Assembly (NCBI GenBank): GCA_028874365.1
Contig: JAPPJZ010000056.1
Location: 16,956-80,955, forward strand
Source: Chloroflexota bacterium
GTDB taxonomy: Bacteria > Chloroflexota > Dehalococcoidia > Bin125
Length of the DNA stretch: 64,000 bases
Reading direction: 5' to 3'
Both the position numbers and the translations under genes were made by a program. The stretch's first letter is position 1; every line of letters starts with the position of its first letter. Below the pieces are notes generated by a model. The model was not told the DNA's origin. It saw only the letters and a list, made by a program, of their open reading frames with translations, and did not search any database. This document shows, piece by piece, positions 46,469 to 55,146 of this stretch.

Positions 46469-48112
46469 CTAACGGCTCAGTGTGGCTGAGTAGCCGCCAA
46501 AGCGGGCCTGGCCCGGCATGGCGTGTTGCTCGACCTCGACGTTGACGACGGCCGGCAGACCCGATTCCATCGCCCGCTCGATCGCGGGGCCGATCTCCTC
46601 GGGCTTGGTGACGTGCTCGCCGTGGCCGCCGAGGGCGACGGCGATGTCCTCGTAGCGCTGGCCGTAGCCGAGCGGTCGGCCCGGCGTGTCGTTCGTGCCC
46701 GCGGTCCAGCCGGCGTTATTGGAGATCACGATCGTGCCCGGCAGGTTGTGCCGGACCATCGTGTCGATCTCCTGCACGTTCATCAGGAACGAGCCGTCAC
46801 CGACGAAGCCTATCACCTGCCGCTCGGGCGCGGCGGCCTTGGCGCCGAGCACGTAGGGCAGACCCACGCCCATGCAGCCGTTGGGGCCGGGGTTGAGCCG
46901 GCCGCCCTCGGCATACGAGGGGATGTACTGCCGCGCAAACGCCAGAGTCGCGTTGCCGTCGACGCAAACGACCGCATCGCGGTCCATACGCTGCACGACC
47001 TCGTCGGCCAGGCGCAGCGGGTGAATCGGCACGGTCGAGGAGTGCGCCTGTTCGAGCGATTGCTGTCGGCGGTTGTCGTCCGACTCGCGCAGATCGGCGA
47101 TCCAGTCGGTTGGGCCCTTGAGTCCGGCCTCCTCGGCGGCGGCGGTCAGAGCGACCAGCGCGCGCTTGGCGTCGGCGACCATGCCGACGGCGGCTTCCTT
47201 GTTGTGGCCGATCTCTGTGGGGTCGGTGTCGACGTGGATCACCTTGAGGTCGGGCGCCCAGCGCGGGGGCAGGCCGGAGCCGACGACGAAGTTGAGCCGC
47301 GTGCCCACGACGAGCGCCACATCAGCCTCGCGGAAGGCCTTGGAACGTGCGGCGATGAAGCAGAGGTCGTGATCCTCGGGTACGACGCCTCGACCCTGCG
47401 GGGTGGTGTAGAAGGGGATGCCCGAGGTCTCGACGAACTCCTGCAGCTCAGCCGAGGCGTCGGACCAGAAGATGCCGGTGCCGGTCAGGATGATCGGACG
47501 CTCGGCATTGGACAGCAGCTCGATCGCTTCCTTCACTTGGTCGGGGTCGGCGCCGGGACGCGAGCGCGCCGCCGCGGCGTCGGGGAACCAGACCGTCTCG
47601 TCGTCCGACTGCTGGTAGAGCGTGTCGCCGGGCAAGTCGAGGTAGGTCGGTCCGGGCTTGGGCCCCTGGGACTCGCGGTAGGCGAGGTTGAAGAATTCAG
47701 GCATCCGGGCCGAGTGGGTGACGCGACTGGCCCAGCGAGTGACCGGCACGGCCATCGCGAGCTGGTCGTACTCCTGGAAGTCATCGCGCTCGAACGACGA
47801 GAACGCGGCCGCGCCGCCGAGGGCGACCATCGGCACGCCGTCGAGGTAGGCGTTGGCGACGCCGGTTAGCAGGTTGGTCGTGGCCGGTCCGGAAGCGGCC
47901 ATGCAGACGCCGGGCAGGCGCTTGACGCGGGCGTATCCGTGGGCCGCCATGGCGGCGCCCTGTTCGTGCCGGCAGTCGATTGTGCGGATGCCGTGCTCGG
48001 CGGCGAAACCGGCGGCCTCGATGATTGGTCCGCCCATGATGTAGAAGAGATCCTCGACCCCTTCGTTGACCATCTGCCGGGCGAGGAGCTCAGAGCCCAT
48101 CTGGTCTGGCAT
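46469..48112 (-). CDS. Thiamine diphosphate-dependent enzyme (acetolactate synthase/oxalyl-CoA decarboxylase type)
   Basis: A 547-residue ThDP enzyme. The cofactor-activating Glu is E50 in CRHEQGAAMAAHGYAR. The central domain reads ADVALVVGTRLNF, and the C-terminal ThDP-binding fold starts at GDGSFLMNVQE and ends in SNNAGW. The family covers acetolactate synthase, glyoxylate carboligase, benzoylformate and oxalyl-CoA decarboxylases; the reaction cannot be chosen from motifs alone. It follows the small ABM monooxygenase-like gene by 38 nt, so they may be cotranscribed. Confidence 0.9.
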   Translation of the reverse strand: MPDQMGSELLARQMVNEGVEDLFYIMGGPIIEAAGFAAEHGIRTIDCRHEQGAAMAAHGYARVKRLPGVCMAASGPATTNLLTGVANAYLDGVPMVALGGAAAFSSFERDDFQEYDQLAMAVPVTRWASRVTHSARMPEFFNLAYRESQGPKPGPTYLDLPGDTLYQQSDDETVWFPDAAAARSRPGADPDQVKEAIELLSNAERPIILTGTGIFWSDASAELQEFVETSGIPFYTTPQGRGVVPEDHDLCFIAARSKAFREADVALVVGTRLNFVVGSGLPPRWAPDLKVIHVDTDPTEIGHNKEAAVGMVADAKRALVALTAAAEEAGLKGPTDWIADLRESDDNRRQQSLEQAHSSTVPIHPLRLADEVVQRMDRDAVVCVDGNATLAFARQYIPSYAEGGRLNPGPNGCMGVGLPYVLGAKAAAPERQVIGFVGDGSFLMNVQEIDTMVRHNLPGTIVISNNAGWTAGTNDTPGRPLGYGQRYEDIAVALGGHGEHVTKPEEIGPAIERAMESGLPAVVNVEVEQHAMPGQARFGGYSATLSR

Positions 48113-48150
48113 GTCGTTGTCCTCTCAGACTTCGCGGTGGGAAGTCAGGT

Positions 48151-48441
48151 CTAGTCAGGCACTTCGTAGCGGTGGAGGACCGGTCGCCCGGTGGTGAACT
48201 CACGGATCCCGGCCATGCCGGCCATCGCCTCCGAAGTGCCATGGGCGGTCAGGTCCTCTTCGGTCGCCCAGTTTTCGAAGAGCAGGTACTTCGTGTCGTC
48301 GTCGACCGAGCGGAACAGGTCGTAGTTGTTGCAGCCCGAGTCTTCCGCCTTGACCTTGGCCGTCGCACCGGCCATGAACGCTTCGAACGCGTCGTTCTGG
48401 CCCTCGCCGATGGTGAATTCCACGGTCAAACCGATTGCCAT
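48151..48441 (-). CDS. Antibiotic biosynthesis monooxygenase (ABM)-like small protein
   Basis: A 96-residue ferredoxin-like-fold protein with GLTVEFTIGEGQNDAFEAFM, then GCNNYDLFRSVDD and YLLFENWATEEDLTAH, the usual ABM layout. Such dimers act on quinones or as small cofactor-free monooxygenases, and many have unknown substrates. The ATG at 48441 is chosen because GGAGC precedes it at 5 nt; 48453 is the alternative. Confidence 0.85.
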   Translation of the reverse strand: MAIGLTVEFTIGEGQNDAFEAFMAGATAKVKAEDSGCNNYDLFRSVDDDTKYLLFENWATEEDLTAHGTSEAMAGMAGIREFTTGRPVLHRYEVPD

Positions 48442-48564
48442 ATCCAGCTCCATTCAGATCGTTGCGCGATGCGGCCAACGCCGCATCCGGTGTGGACGTA
48501 TACGGGCAACATGTTAGCGCTCGCCCCAATCGGAGCTGGTAGGGGCACGACGTAGACTGCCGGC

Positions 48565-49389
48565 ATGCTGGAATCGCTGCGCATGGACGGCAAGCGGGTG
48601 ATCGTGACCGGAGCGGGGCGCGGCCTCGGTCGGCAGATGGCGCTGCATCTCGCCGACGCCGGGGCAGACATCGTCTGCGCGGCGCGGACGCAATCGCAGA
48701 TCGCAGCGGTCGCAGGGGAGATCGAGGCAAAGGGTCGACGGGCGCTTGTGATTCCCACCGATGTGAGCGACTCGTCGCAGGTCGATGCGATGGTCGCGCA
48801 GACGATCAACAAATGGGGCGGGTTTGAGGTGATGATCGCGAACGCGGGAGGCGGTGGGGCGGCCTCGTTGAAGCATGTGACGGAGGTCTCGGACGAGGAC
48901 TGGCGGGATACGGTCGACCTGAACTTCTCGAGCGCGTTCTATTGCGCTCGCGCCGCAGCGCGGCACTTCCGCGAGGTCGAGCAGCCGGGCAACATCATTA
49001 CCGTCGCTTCGGGCACGGCGCTGCGCGGCGATGCGAGGCTGTTTATCTACGGCGCGGCCAAGGCGGGCGTGATCACGCTGACGCAGGCGCTGGCGACCCA
49101 GCTTGCCCGTGAACAGATCCGCGTGAACTGCATCGTGCCGGGGTTCGTCGCGCAGAAAACGCTGGAGAGCAGTGACGAAATCGAGCGGGCGCGCAACCAG
49201 GGTTCGAGGATTCCGGTGGGACGGATCGGTGAAGCCTGGGAGCTGGGGCCGCTGGCGGTCTACCTGGCGTCCGACGCTTCCGCTTACATGACCGGTGAGG
49301 CATTCATCATCGACGGCGGCGGTCTGGCCGGCGGGCTGGCTCCGTCGGGCTGGGACGTGCAATCCGGAATCGGAGGGTTGCCGTCGTGA
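48565..49389 (+). CDS. Canonical short-chain dehydrogenase (SDR pair 1, active partner)
   Basis: A 274-residue classical SDR with an intact TGAGRGLG nucleotide loop at residues 15-22, NAGG at 93-96 and the catalytic Ser149-Tyr162-Lys166 triad (VASGTALRG, YGAAK). A C-terminal extension after DGGGLAGG ends in SGW, as in the pair 2 enzyme. TAGACT ends six bases before the ATG and there is no ribosome-binding site, so the mRNA is probably leaderless. Its TGA overlaps the GTG of the degenerate partner. A 3-hydroxyacyl-CoA-type substrate is inferred from neighbours only. Confidence 0.88.
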   Translation: MLESLRMDGKRVIVTGAGRGLGRQMALHLADAGADIVCAARTQSQIAAVAGEIEAKGRRALVIPTDVSDSSQVDAMVAQTINKWGGFEVMIANAGGGGAASLKHVTEVSDEDWRDTVDLNFSSAFYCARAAARHFREVEQPGNIITVASGTALRGDARLFIYGAAKAGVITLTQALATQLAREQIRVNCIVPGFVAQKTLESSDEIERARNQGSRIPVGRIGEAWELGPLAVYLASDASAYMTGEAFIIDGGGLAGGLAPSGWDVQSGIGGLPS

Positions 49390-50180
49390 GCTTGCAGAAT
49401 CCCGTTGATCCGCCGGAGGTAGGTGAAGGACGACTCCAGGGCTTCGACCTCAGCGAGCGTCGCGTCATTGTCTACGGCGCCGAGAAGCCGGTCGCGACCG
49501 CGATTGTTGAGGCGCTGCGCGAGGCCGGCGCGTCGGTCGGGGTGACCAGCGCGAATACGGACGGTACCTCCCTGTTCCGGCTGAAGAAGGCTGCCGCCGG
49601 CGGACCGAACGAGTCGGTCGACCTGTCCAACGGCACCAACGTGCAGGTGGCGACGCGCAAGATCAGCAAGGAACTGGGCGGCGTCGACGCGGCGATCGTC
49701 GCGCCCTACCTCTATCACGCCGCCCCGATTCGCAAGACGCTCGACGCGGATATTCAACGCGTGCTGATGGGCAATCTCGGTGGAACATACGCCGCGTTTC
49801 GCAGCGCGACACGCGAGCTTCGCAGCCGCCCGGGACGCTTAATCGCGGTGCTGGACGCGACGGCGGTCCGGGGTCTGACCAATCTGAGCATCTACAGCGC
49901 CGCGCAGTCGGGGGTGATCGGGTTGGTGCGGTCGCTGAGCCAGGAACTGGCGCCGACGGGCACGACCGTGAATGCGATCGTGGTCGGCTGGACCGATTCG
50001 ACGCCGGGTCGCGGACCGTCGAGTGTGGACGAGAACGTGCTTCTGCGGTTCATTCCTATGCGTCGGTTTGGCGAGGCAGCTGAGGCGGCTCCGCTGGCGG
50101 TGTACCTCGCCTCAGAGGCGAGCGGCTACATCACGGGTCAGGTGGTCCAGGTCGATGGCGGGGTGCTGAAGCACCTGTAG
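49386..50180 (+). CDS. Degenerate SDR-fold protein (SDR pair 1, inactive-looking partner)
   Basis: A 264-residue SDR-fold protein starting at GTG 49386, overlapping the previous stop (GTGA). The nucleotide loop is VYGAEKPVATA instead of TGxxxGxG, and NAG is replaced by APY. The active site is Asp157/Thr159-Tyr170-Gln174, with the catalytic Lys and Ser both changed. The C-terminal half is well kept (LGxLAVYLASEAS type, GYITGQVVQVDGG). It is likely a non-catalytic subunit of a heteromer with the canonical SDR, like BbsC with BbsD. Confidence 0.82.
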   Translation: MSLQNPVDPPEVGEGRLQGFDLSERRVIVYGAEKPVATAIVEALREAGASVGVTSANTDGTSLFRLKKAAAGGPNESVDLSNGTNVQVATRKISKELGGVDAAIVAPYLYHAAPIRKTLDADIQRVLMGNLGGTYAAFRSATRELRSRPGRLIAVLDATAVRGLTNLSIYSAAQSGVIGLVRSLSQELAPTGTTVNAIVVGWTDSTPGRGPSSVDENVLLRFIPMRRFGEAAEAAPLAVYLASEASGYITGQVVQVDGGVLKHL

Positions 50181-50215
50181 GGTGCTTATCCGTTGTCTCC
50201 GGTCCCTCGAACACG

Positions 50216-50302
50216 AAGGATATGAGTTATCCTTTGCCTTGTCTCTCGTGAAGACAAAGGATAGCGAGTATCCTTTGTGTATCGGCGGGAGGAGACAAAG
50301 GA
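50216..50302 (+). promoter_or_regulatory. Operator array upstream of the Fic gene
   Basis: Palindrome 1 is AAGGATA-TGAGT-TATCCTT (50216-50234). Palindrome 2 is a perfect 9-bp-arm CAAAGGATA-GCGAG-TATCCTTTG (50255-50277). A half-site CAAAGGA (50296-50302) overlaps the ribosome-binding site. The palindrome centres are 41 bp apart, about four helical turns, so one protein could bind both on one DNA face. The C-terminal winged helix of the Fic protein is the obvious candidate binder. Confidence 0.75.
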
Positions 50303-50305
50303 ACG

Positions 50306-51508
50306 ATGCGGGGTCGATACGTCCATCGAGTGTGGAAGCCGAGATCGGACGCGATCGGAACGCGCCGCTATCGGCGACCGTGTGACTACTCGGCGTTCAT
50401 CCCCGAGCGCGTTGCGGGTACGACCTTCATACTGCCGATTGAACTCACTGCCGACTTGGCTGATGCGGAAGCGGCCGTGCTGCGACTGCAGCAACCTGAC
50501 GACCGGCTGTTCGATCCCCTACTGCACCTGCTCATGCGGTCGGAGTCAATCGCTTCATCGAGAATCGAAGGCATCCAGGTGGACGCCCGCGATCTGGCTC
50601 GCGCAGAAGCCCGGGGACGAATCGGACGTCGCGTGGGTGCGCGTGCGCGGGAAGTGATCAGCAACATCGAAGCAATGCAGCTAGCCATCGGCCACGCCGC
50701 CGCTGTCGATCAAGTGACGCTCCGAGACTTGCTGAGCATCCACGAGGTGCTGATGCGCGGTCAGTTACAGACCGCGGGGCAAGTCCGAACCGCGCAGAAC
50801 TGGATCGGCGGCAATGATCACAACCCATGCGGCGCAGACTTTGTCCCTCCACCGCCAGAGCTCGTGCCTGATCTGCTGGAGGACCTTTGCGCCTTCTGCA
50901 ACTCCGACCAGATGCCACCACTGGTGCAGGCAGCGATTGCTCACGCGCAATTCGAGACGATCCACCCGTTCGACGACGGCAATGGGCGCACCGCCCGCGC
51001 GCTGATGCACATCCTGCTGCGACGGCGTGGGCTGGCCGCGCTTGTAACTCCGCCGATCAGTGTCGCGCTCGCTCATGCACGAGGCGCGTACATCAATGGC
51101 CTCGTCGGGTACCGCGACGACAAGTTGGTCGAATGGTTCGAGATCATCGCCTCGGCCACGCTGAGCAGCGTTGCTTTGGCTGAGCGCTACCGGACATCCG
51201 TCGGCGATTTGCTGGCTGAGTGGCAGCGACGGTTGCGCGAAGGCGCGAATCCTCGTTCGGATGCTGCTGCCTGGCTGATTCTTGAACAGTTGCCGTCCTA
51301 TCCGGTGCTGAACCGCGCCGATGCGGCCGGGTTCAGTGGGCGGTCGCTCCCTGCTGTTGATCTCGGCTTGAGGCAACTTGAGGACGCCGGCATTCTGGAG
51401 CCGATCCGTGACCAGTCACCCAGTCGACGGAGCTGGGAGCCGTCGGGATTGCTCGATCTGATCATCGAACTCGAGTCGGAGGCGCCCATGGGGCTTCGCG
51501 CGGGATGA
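50306..51508 (+). CDS. Fic-domain protein (AMP-transferase type) with N-terminal inhibitory helix and C-terminal winged helix
   Basis: A 400-residue Fic protein. The N-terminal domain contains the autoinhibitory motif SSRIEG at residues 84-89. The catalytic motif HPFDDGNGRTAR starts at His220, and a winged-helix-like C-terminus follows (VLNRADAAGFSGRSLPAVDLGL). Such enzymes transfer AMP from ATP to target Ser/Thr/Tyr and are held off by the Glu of the inhibitory helix. It is flanked by its own palindromic operators and sits as a single-gene island between two SDR pairs, suggesting horizontal acquisition and autoregulation. Targets are unknown. Confidence 0.9.
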   Translation: MRGRYVHRVWKPRSDAIGTRRYRRPCDYSAFIPERVAGTTFILPIELTADLADAEAAVLRLQQPDDRLFDPLLHLLMRSESIASSRIEGIQVDARDLARAEARGRIGRRVGARAREVISNIEAMQLAIGHAAAVDQVTLRDLLSIHEVLMRGQLQTAGQVRTAQNWIGGNDHNPCGADFVPPPPELVPDLLEDLCAFCNSDQMPPLVQAAIAHAQFETIHPFDDGNGRTARALMHILLRRRGLAALVTPPISVALAHARGAYINGLVGYRDDKLVEWFEIIASATLSSVALAERYRTSVGDLLAEWQRRLREGANPRSDAAAWLILEQLPSYPVLNRADAAGFSGRSLPAVDLGLRQLEDAGILEPIRDQSPSRRSWEPSGLLDLIIELESEAPMGLRAG

Positions 51509-51555
51509 GTCCCCTAAACTTGCTGAGTCCACATTGAACACCCTGGAGCCATTCC

Positions 51556-52437
51556 ATGACCGACTTTGAGAACATCCTCTACCGCGTCGAAGACCGCAAG
51601 GCCTACGTGACGCTGAACCGGCCGGAGAAGCTGAACGCGCTCTCGATCGCTCTGCAGGACGAGCTGTCGCACGCGATGTGGGAGGCCGACAACGACACCG
51701 GCGTCCACTGCGTGATCCTGAGCGGCGCGGGTCGCGCGTTCTCGGCCGGCTACGACCTGACCGGCTCGACCCGCGACTCGCAGGAGACGTACGACAAGGT
51801 CTATCGCGGCCGGGTCACGTTCGACGACGACACCTGGGGCATGGAGAAGGCGCAGCGCGCGCGAATGGCGATCTTCGACATGCACAAGCCGGTGATCGGC
51901 AAGGTGCATGGCTACTGCCTCGCCGGCGGCACCGATCTGGTCCTGCTCTCGGACATCATCATTGCTGCCGAGGACGCCGTGATCGGGTTCCCGCCGGTTC
52001 GCGCGATGGGCGCCCCGCCGGCGCACATGTGGCTCTACCACGGCGGTCCGCAGTTCGCGAAGCGGATGCTGCTGACCGGCGACAGCATCTCCGGGGCCGA
52101 GGCGGCCCAGCGCGGGTTGGTGTACGACGCCGTGCCGGCCGACAAGCTCGACGAAGAGGTCGAAGCGCTGGCCAACAAGATGGCGATGATCGACCACGAG
52201 CTGCTCTCCGCCAACAAGCGAATCGTCAATCTCGGGCTGGAGATCATGGGCGCGCGCACGCTGCAGCGGCTCGCGTCTGAGAACGACGCCCGGGCTCACC
52301 TCGCGCCCGCCGTTCAGGAGTTCGGCAAGATGTCGCGGGAGAAGGGTCTCAAGGCCGCGCTCGAGTGGCGCGACAATCGCTTCGGCGACGGACGCGGATC
52401 GGCCGCCGCGCAACAGCGCAAAGCCGCGGCGACCTAG
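51556..52437 (+). CDS. Enoyl-CoA hydratase/isomerase family protein in the SDR cluster
   Basis: A 293-residue crotonase-fold protein with RAFSAGYDLTG and HGYCLAGGTDLVLLSD oxyanion-hole segments. Both hydratase glutamates are missing: Asp in GGTD and PPAHM where PE/DxGG is usual. Hydration is therefore unlikely and another CoA reaction is expected. It is 5 nt upstream of the canonical SDR of pair 2 and surely cotranscribed with it, tying the SDR pair to acyl-CoA chemistry. TAAACT at about 51512 is a possible -10. Confidence 0.87.
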   Translation: MTDFENILYRVEDRKAYVTLNRPEKLNALSIALQDELSHAMWEADNDTGVHCVILSGAGRAFSAGYDLTGSTRDSQETYDKVYRGRVTFDDDTWGMEKAQRARMAIFDMHKPVIGKVHGYCLAGGTDLVLLSDIIIAAEDAVIGFPPVRAMGAPPAHMWLYHGGPQFAKRMLLTGDSISGAEAAQRGLVYDAVPADKLDEEVEALANKMAMIDHELLSANKRIVNLGLEIMGARTLQRLASENDARAHLAPAVQEFGKMSREKGLKAALEWRDNRFGDGRGSAAAQQRKAAAT

Positions 52438-52442
52438 GCACG

Positions 52443-53249
52443 ATGGCCACGCCAGATCGATTCCGCCTCGACGGACAGGTCGTCCTGCTCACCGGAGCAG
52501 GACGGGGCCTCGGACGTGCGATGGCGCTGTCATACGCCGACGCCGGCGCCAAGGTTGCCGGCGCTTCGCGGACGTTGTCGCAGCTTGAGGAGACCGCGGA
52601 ACTGGTCGCCGAGCGCGGCGGCGAAGCAATCTCTATCGCGACCGATGTCACTGATCATGCGGCCGTCGAGGCAATGGTCGCCGAGACCATCGATCGTCTC
52701 GGCCGCATCGACATCCTCATGAACAACGCGGGCGGCGGGGCTGAGGGCGACGGATCGCCGCTGGAGCAACTGACGGACGAGCAGTGGCGCTGGGGCATCG
52801 ACATGAACCTGACGTCGCAGATGCTCTGTGCTCGCGCGGTGTTGCCGCACATGACCGAGCGTGGGTCCGGGGTGATCATCAACGTGGCCAGTGGGTTCGG
52901 CCTGCGCGGCGGGCGCGACAACTGGATGTACGTCTCGGCCAAGGCCGGCGTGGTCAACCTCACTCGTTCGCTGGCGGTGACCTACGGGCCCGCAGGCGTG
53001 CGGACCAACTGCATCGCGCCGGGCATCTTCCCGCATACACCGCACGCGCTCGAGCGCTGGCGCGGCGGTCGCTACATCCCGATCGGACGCGTCGGACTGG
53101 CGTGGGAAATGGGACCGCTGGCCGTCTTCCTGTCGTCCGACGCGGCGGCGGGGATCAGTGGCGAGACGATCGCGCAGGATGGCGGCGGACTGGCGATGAT
53201 CGGCCCGACCGGCTGGGCCCCGCGCGTGCGGCTGACCGAGCCGACCTGA
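52443..53249 (+). CDS. Canonical short-chain dehydrogenase (SDR pair 2, active partner)
   Basis: A 268-residue classical SDR with TGAGRGLG at residues 17-24, NNAGG near 94 and the triad Ser150-Tyr163-Lys167 (VASGFGLRG, YVSAK). It is clearly paralogous to the SDR at 48565, including IPIGRVGLAWEMGPLAVFL and the unusual tail DGGGLA...GW. It is followed 10 nt later by a degenerate SDR, repeating the arrangement of pair 1. It probably acts on a hydroxyacyl-CoA made by the neighbouring crotonase (inference). Confidence 0.88.
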   Translation: MATPDRFRLDGQVVLLTGAGRGLGRAMALSYADAGAKVAGASRTLSQLEETAELVAERGGEAISIATDVTDHAAVEAMVAETIDRLGRIDILMNNAGGGAEGDGSPLEQLTDEQWRWGIDMNLTSQMLCARAVLPHMTERGSGVIINVASGFGLRGGRDNWMYVSAKAGVVNLTRSLAVTYGPAGVRTNCIAPGIFPHTPHALERWRGGRYIPIGRVGLAWEMGPLAVFLSSDAAAGISGETIAQDGGGLAMIGPTGWAPRVRLTEPT

Positions 53250-53259
53250 GGGAGCAGCG

Positions 53260-54066
53260 ATGTCCGACTTCATCCCGACTCCCAATCCCGAAGAACCCGA
53301 GGATCCCTTCCTGCTCAAAGGACGGGTTGCGTTGGTCGTTGGAGCCGGTGATCCTCTGGGCCGCGCGGCGGCGGTTGCGCTGGCCGAAGCGGGGGCCGAT
53401 GTGGCCGTGGCCAGTTTGCGAGCGGGACCGCAGGAAGTGGTGCGGGTGAACTCAGTAGCCAATGAGATCTGGTCGCTGGGACGAGCCAATGCGGCGATCA
53501 CGCTGGATGCCTCGGACCAGAACAGCGTCGACTCCGCGATTGCGCGTACGACCTCCGAGCTTGGTGGGCTGGACATTCTCGTGAACGCCGCCGACTTGCC
53601 CGTCGCGATTCCGGTCGACGAGTTGTCACCGGACGACTGGCATGCCGTACTGGCCGCGAATTTGTTGGCGCCTGCCATGACGTCGAGTGCCGCCGGACGG
53701 GTCATGAGGGTCAACGGCTACGGACGCATCATCAATATCGTCTCGGTGCTCGCGGCGCGAGGCGTGGCTAACACCTCTTCCTACGCTGCAGCCCATGCCG
53801 GCGTCCTGGCGCTGACCCGAGCCCTGTCCCAGGAGTGGGCGCGCTCGGGCATCACCGTCAATGCGCTGCAGGTCGGCATCTACGAGGGGCAACAGGGCTT
53901 CGGCGACAATCCCGAGGCGGTGCAGCAGCTCGCACGCATGCTGCCGGCCAAGGCGCTGGTCCGGCCGGACGATGTCGGCGCGGCCGTCGTCGGTCTGGCA
54001 GCCGACTCCGGTTTCATCACCGGCGAGACGATCGCCGTCGACGGGGCAGCGACCGCACGCGTCTAG
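53260..54066 (+). CDS. Degenerate SDR-fold protein (SDR pair 2, inactive-looking partner)
   Basis: A 268-residue SDR-fold protein with an N-terminal Pro/Glu-rich extension (PTPNPEEPEDPF). The nucleotide loop is VGAGDPLG, partly preserved. NAG is changed to NAAD. The catalytic set is Ser162-Tyr175-His179: the essential Lys is His. GEF-like group 2 preparation of the active site is therefore unlikely to support normal catalysis. It resembles the pair 1 partner in position and kind of loss, though the substituted residue differs (His versus Gln). A structural or regulatory subunit is the best guess. Its stop shares CTAG with the convergent gene. Confidence 0.8.
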   Translation: MSDFIPTPNPEEPEDPFLLKGRVALVVGAGDPLGRAAAVALAEAGADVAVASLRAGPQEVVRVNSVANEIWSLGRANAAITLDASDQNSVDSAIARTTSELGGLDILVNAADLPVAIPVDELSPDDWHAVLAANLLAPAMTSSAAGRVMRVNGYGRIINIVSVLAARGVANTSSYAAAHAGVLALTRALSQEWARSGITVNALQVGIYEGQQGFGDNPEAVQQLARMLPAKALVRPDDVGAAVVGLAADSGFITGETIAVDGAATARV

Positions 54067-55064
54067 TCGTTCGAGCTACCACCCAACAGGGCCCGACTCG
54101 CGGCCTCGATTCGGCTGCGGTCTGGCACGCACTCCAGCCAGCGCTGGGGGATCGCCGATGCCCCATCGCGCGCGCCGAGCACCGCTCCGGCCACGGCGGC
54201 GTTGGTGTCGGTGTCGCCGCCGGCGTTGACGATTCTGATTAACGCGTCCTCCAGTCCGTCATCGGTATCGAGGCACCAGAGCGCGGCCTGCATGCAGAGG
54301 TAGGTGTGACCGCTGACCCGCTCATCGGCGATCCGTTCGTCGATCGCATCGGGAATGGCGAGCGTCCAGGCGATCAACTCGGCTGGCGCGCCGTCCTGGG
54401 AGGCGGCCAGGATCAGATCGTCGCGGCTCGGCTGATGGCCTCGGAGCAACGTCGCGATGGCGGCATTGACGAGGATGCAGGACCACTGAGCGCCCGGCGC
54501 GAAATGGGTGACCGCGCACGTGGCCGCCGTTTGCTCGATCAGCCGATCCGGTTCGAGCGCGTGCCTGAGCGCGACCGGAGCGCAGCGCATCAGCGCGCCG
54601 TTGGGCTGGGTCTCGGGGCTGCCGCGTTCCCGCCAGAAGGCGCGGGCGGCGCCGGGCACCCCGAGACCGACTTCGAGGTAGTCAATCACGGTCGATGTCA
54701 TGATCCCGATGCCGCGACCGTTGTTGGTGCGCCACTTGACGAGTCGGTCGGCGAAGCCGATCGCCGGATCCGGATCGTGCGCGAGGGCCTCGGCGAGATC
54801 GACGGCCTGGGCGAGATCGTCGTCCATCGGACGATGGCGTTCACGTGGATCGATGTCACTAAGGCCGTCGGGATAGGCGAGCCGGATCGTCGACCGACTG
54901 GCGCCCTCGACCGGCAGACCCAACAGGTTGCCGGCCGCCAACCCGAGGAGAACGCCTCGAGCTCGATCCTGATCGATCGGTTGCGACGGAAGCGATCCGA
55001 CCAACTCGGCGAGGTGGGGCGCCCTGCTGACGATGCCGTCGGTGTCCGCTGTTGACATTGCCAC
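54063..55064 (-). CDS. ADP-ribosylglycohydrolase (DraG/ARH family)
   Basis: A 333-residue ADP-ribosyl hydrolase. RARGVLLGLAAGNLLGLPVE is the family entry, and magnesium ligands are in MDDDLAQA near residue 80 and GGDTDTNA near residue 283. These enzymes remove ADP-ribose from proteins or small molecules. The first motif reads MDDD rather than TDDT, a change to a near-invariant position, so activity is not certain. It is convergent with the SDR partner; the two stop codons share the palindrome CTAG. Confidence 0.88.
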   Translation of the reverse strand: MAMSTADTDGIVSRAPHLAELVGSLPSQPIDQDRARGVLLGLAAGNLLGLPVEGASRSTIRLAYPDGLSDIDPRERHRPMDDDLAQAVDLAEALAHDPDPAIGFADRLVKWRTNNGRGIGIMTSTVIDYLEVGLGVPGAARAFWRERGSPETQPNGALMRCAPVALRHALEPDRLIEQTAATCAVTHFAPGAQWSCILVNAAIATLLRGHQPSRDDLILAASQDGAPAELIAWTLAIPDAIDERIADERVSGHTYLCMQAALWCLDTDDGLEDALIRIVNAGGDTDTNAAVAGAVLGARDGASAIPQRWLECVPDRSRIEAASRALLGGSSND

Positions 55065-55146
55065 CGCAGCGTAGCCAGCCGACGACTCACCGGCCGCCGG
55101 TCGGCGGCTACGCTAGGCCCCAAACCGCGACGCTGAGGAATCGCTC

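Noticed and set aside
49386..50180. Pseudogene of an SDR
   Set aside because: The frame is intact, translationally coupled, and a similar lysine-less partner recurs in pair 2, so it is more likely a retained non-catalytic subunit.
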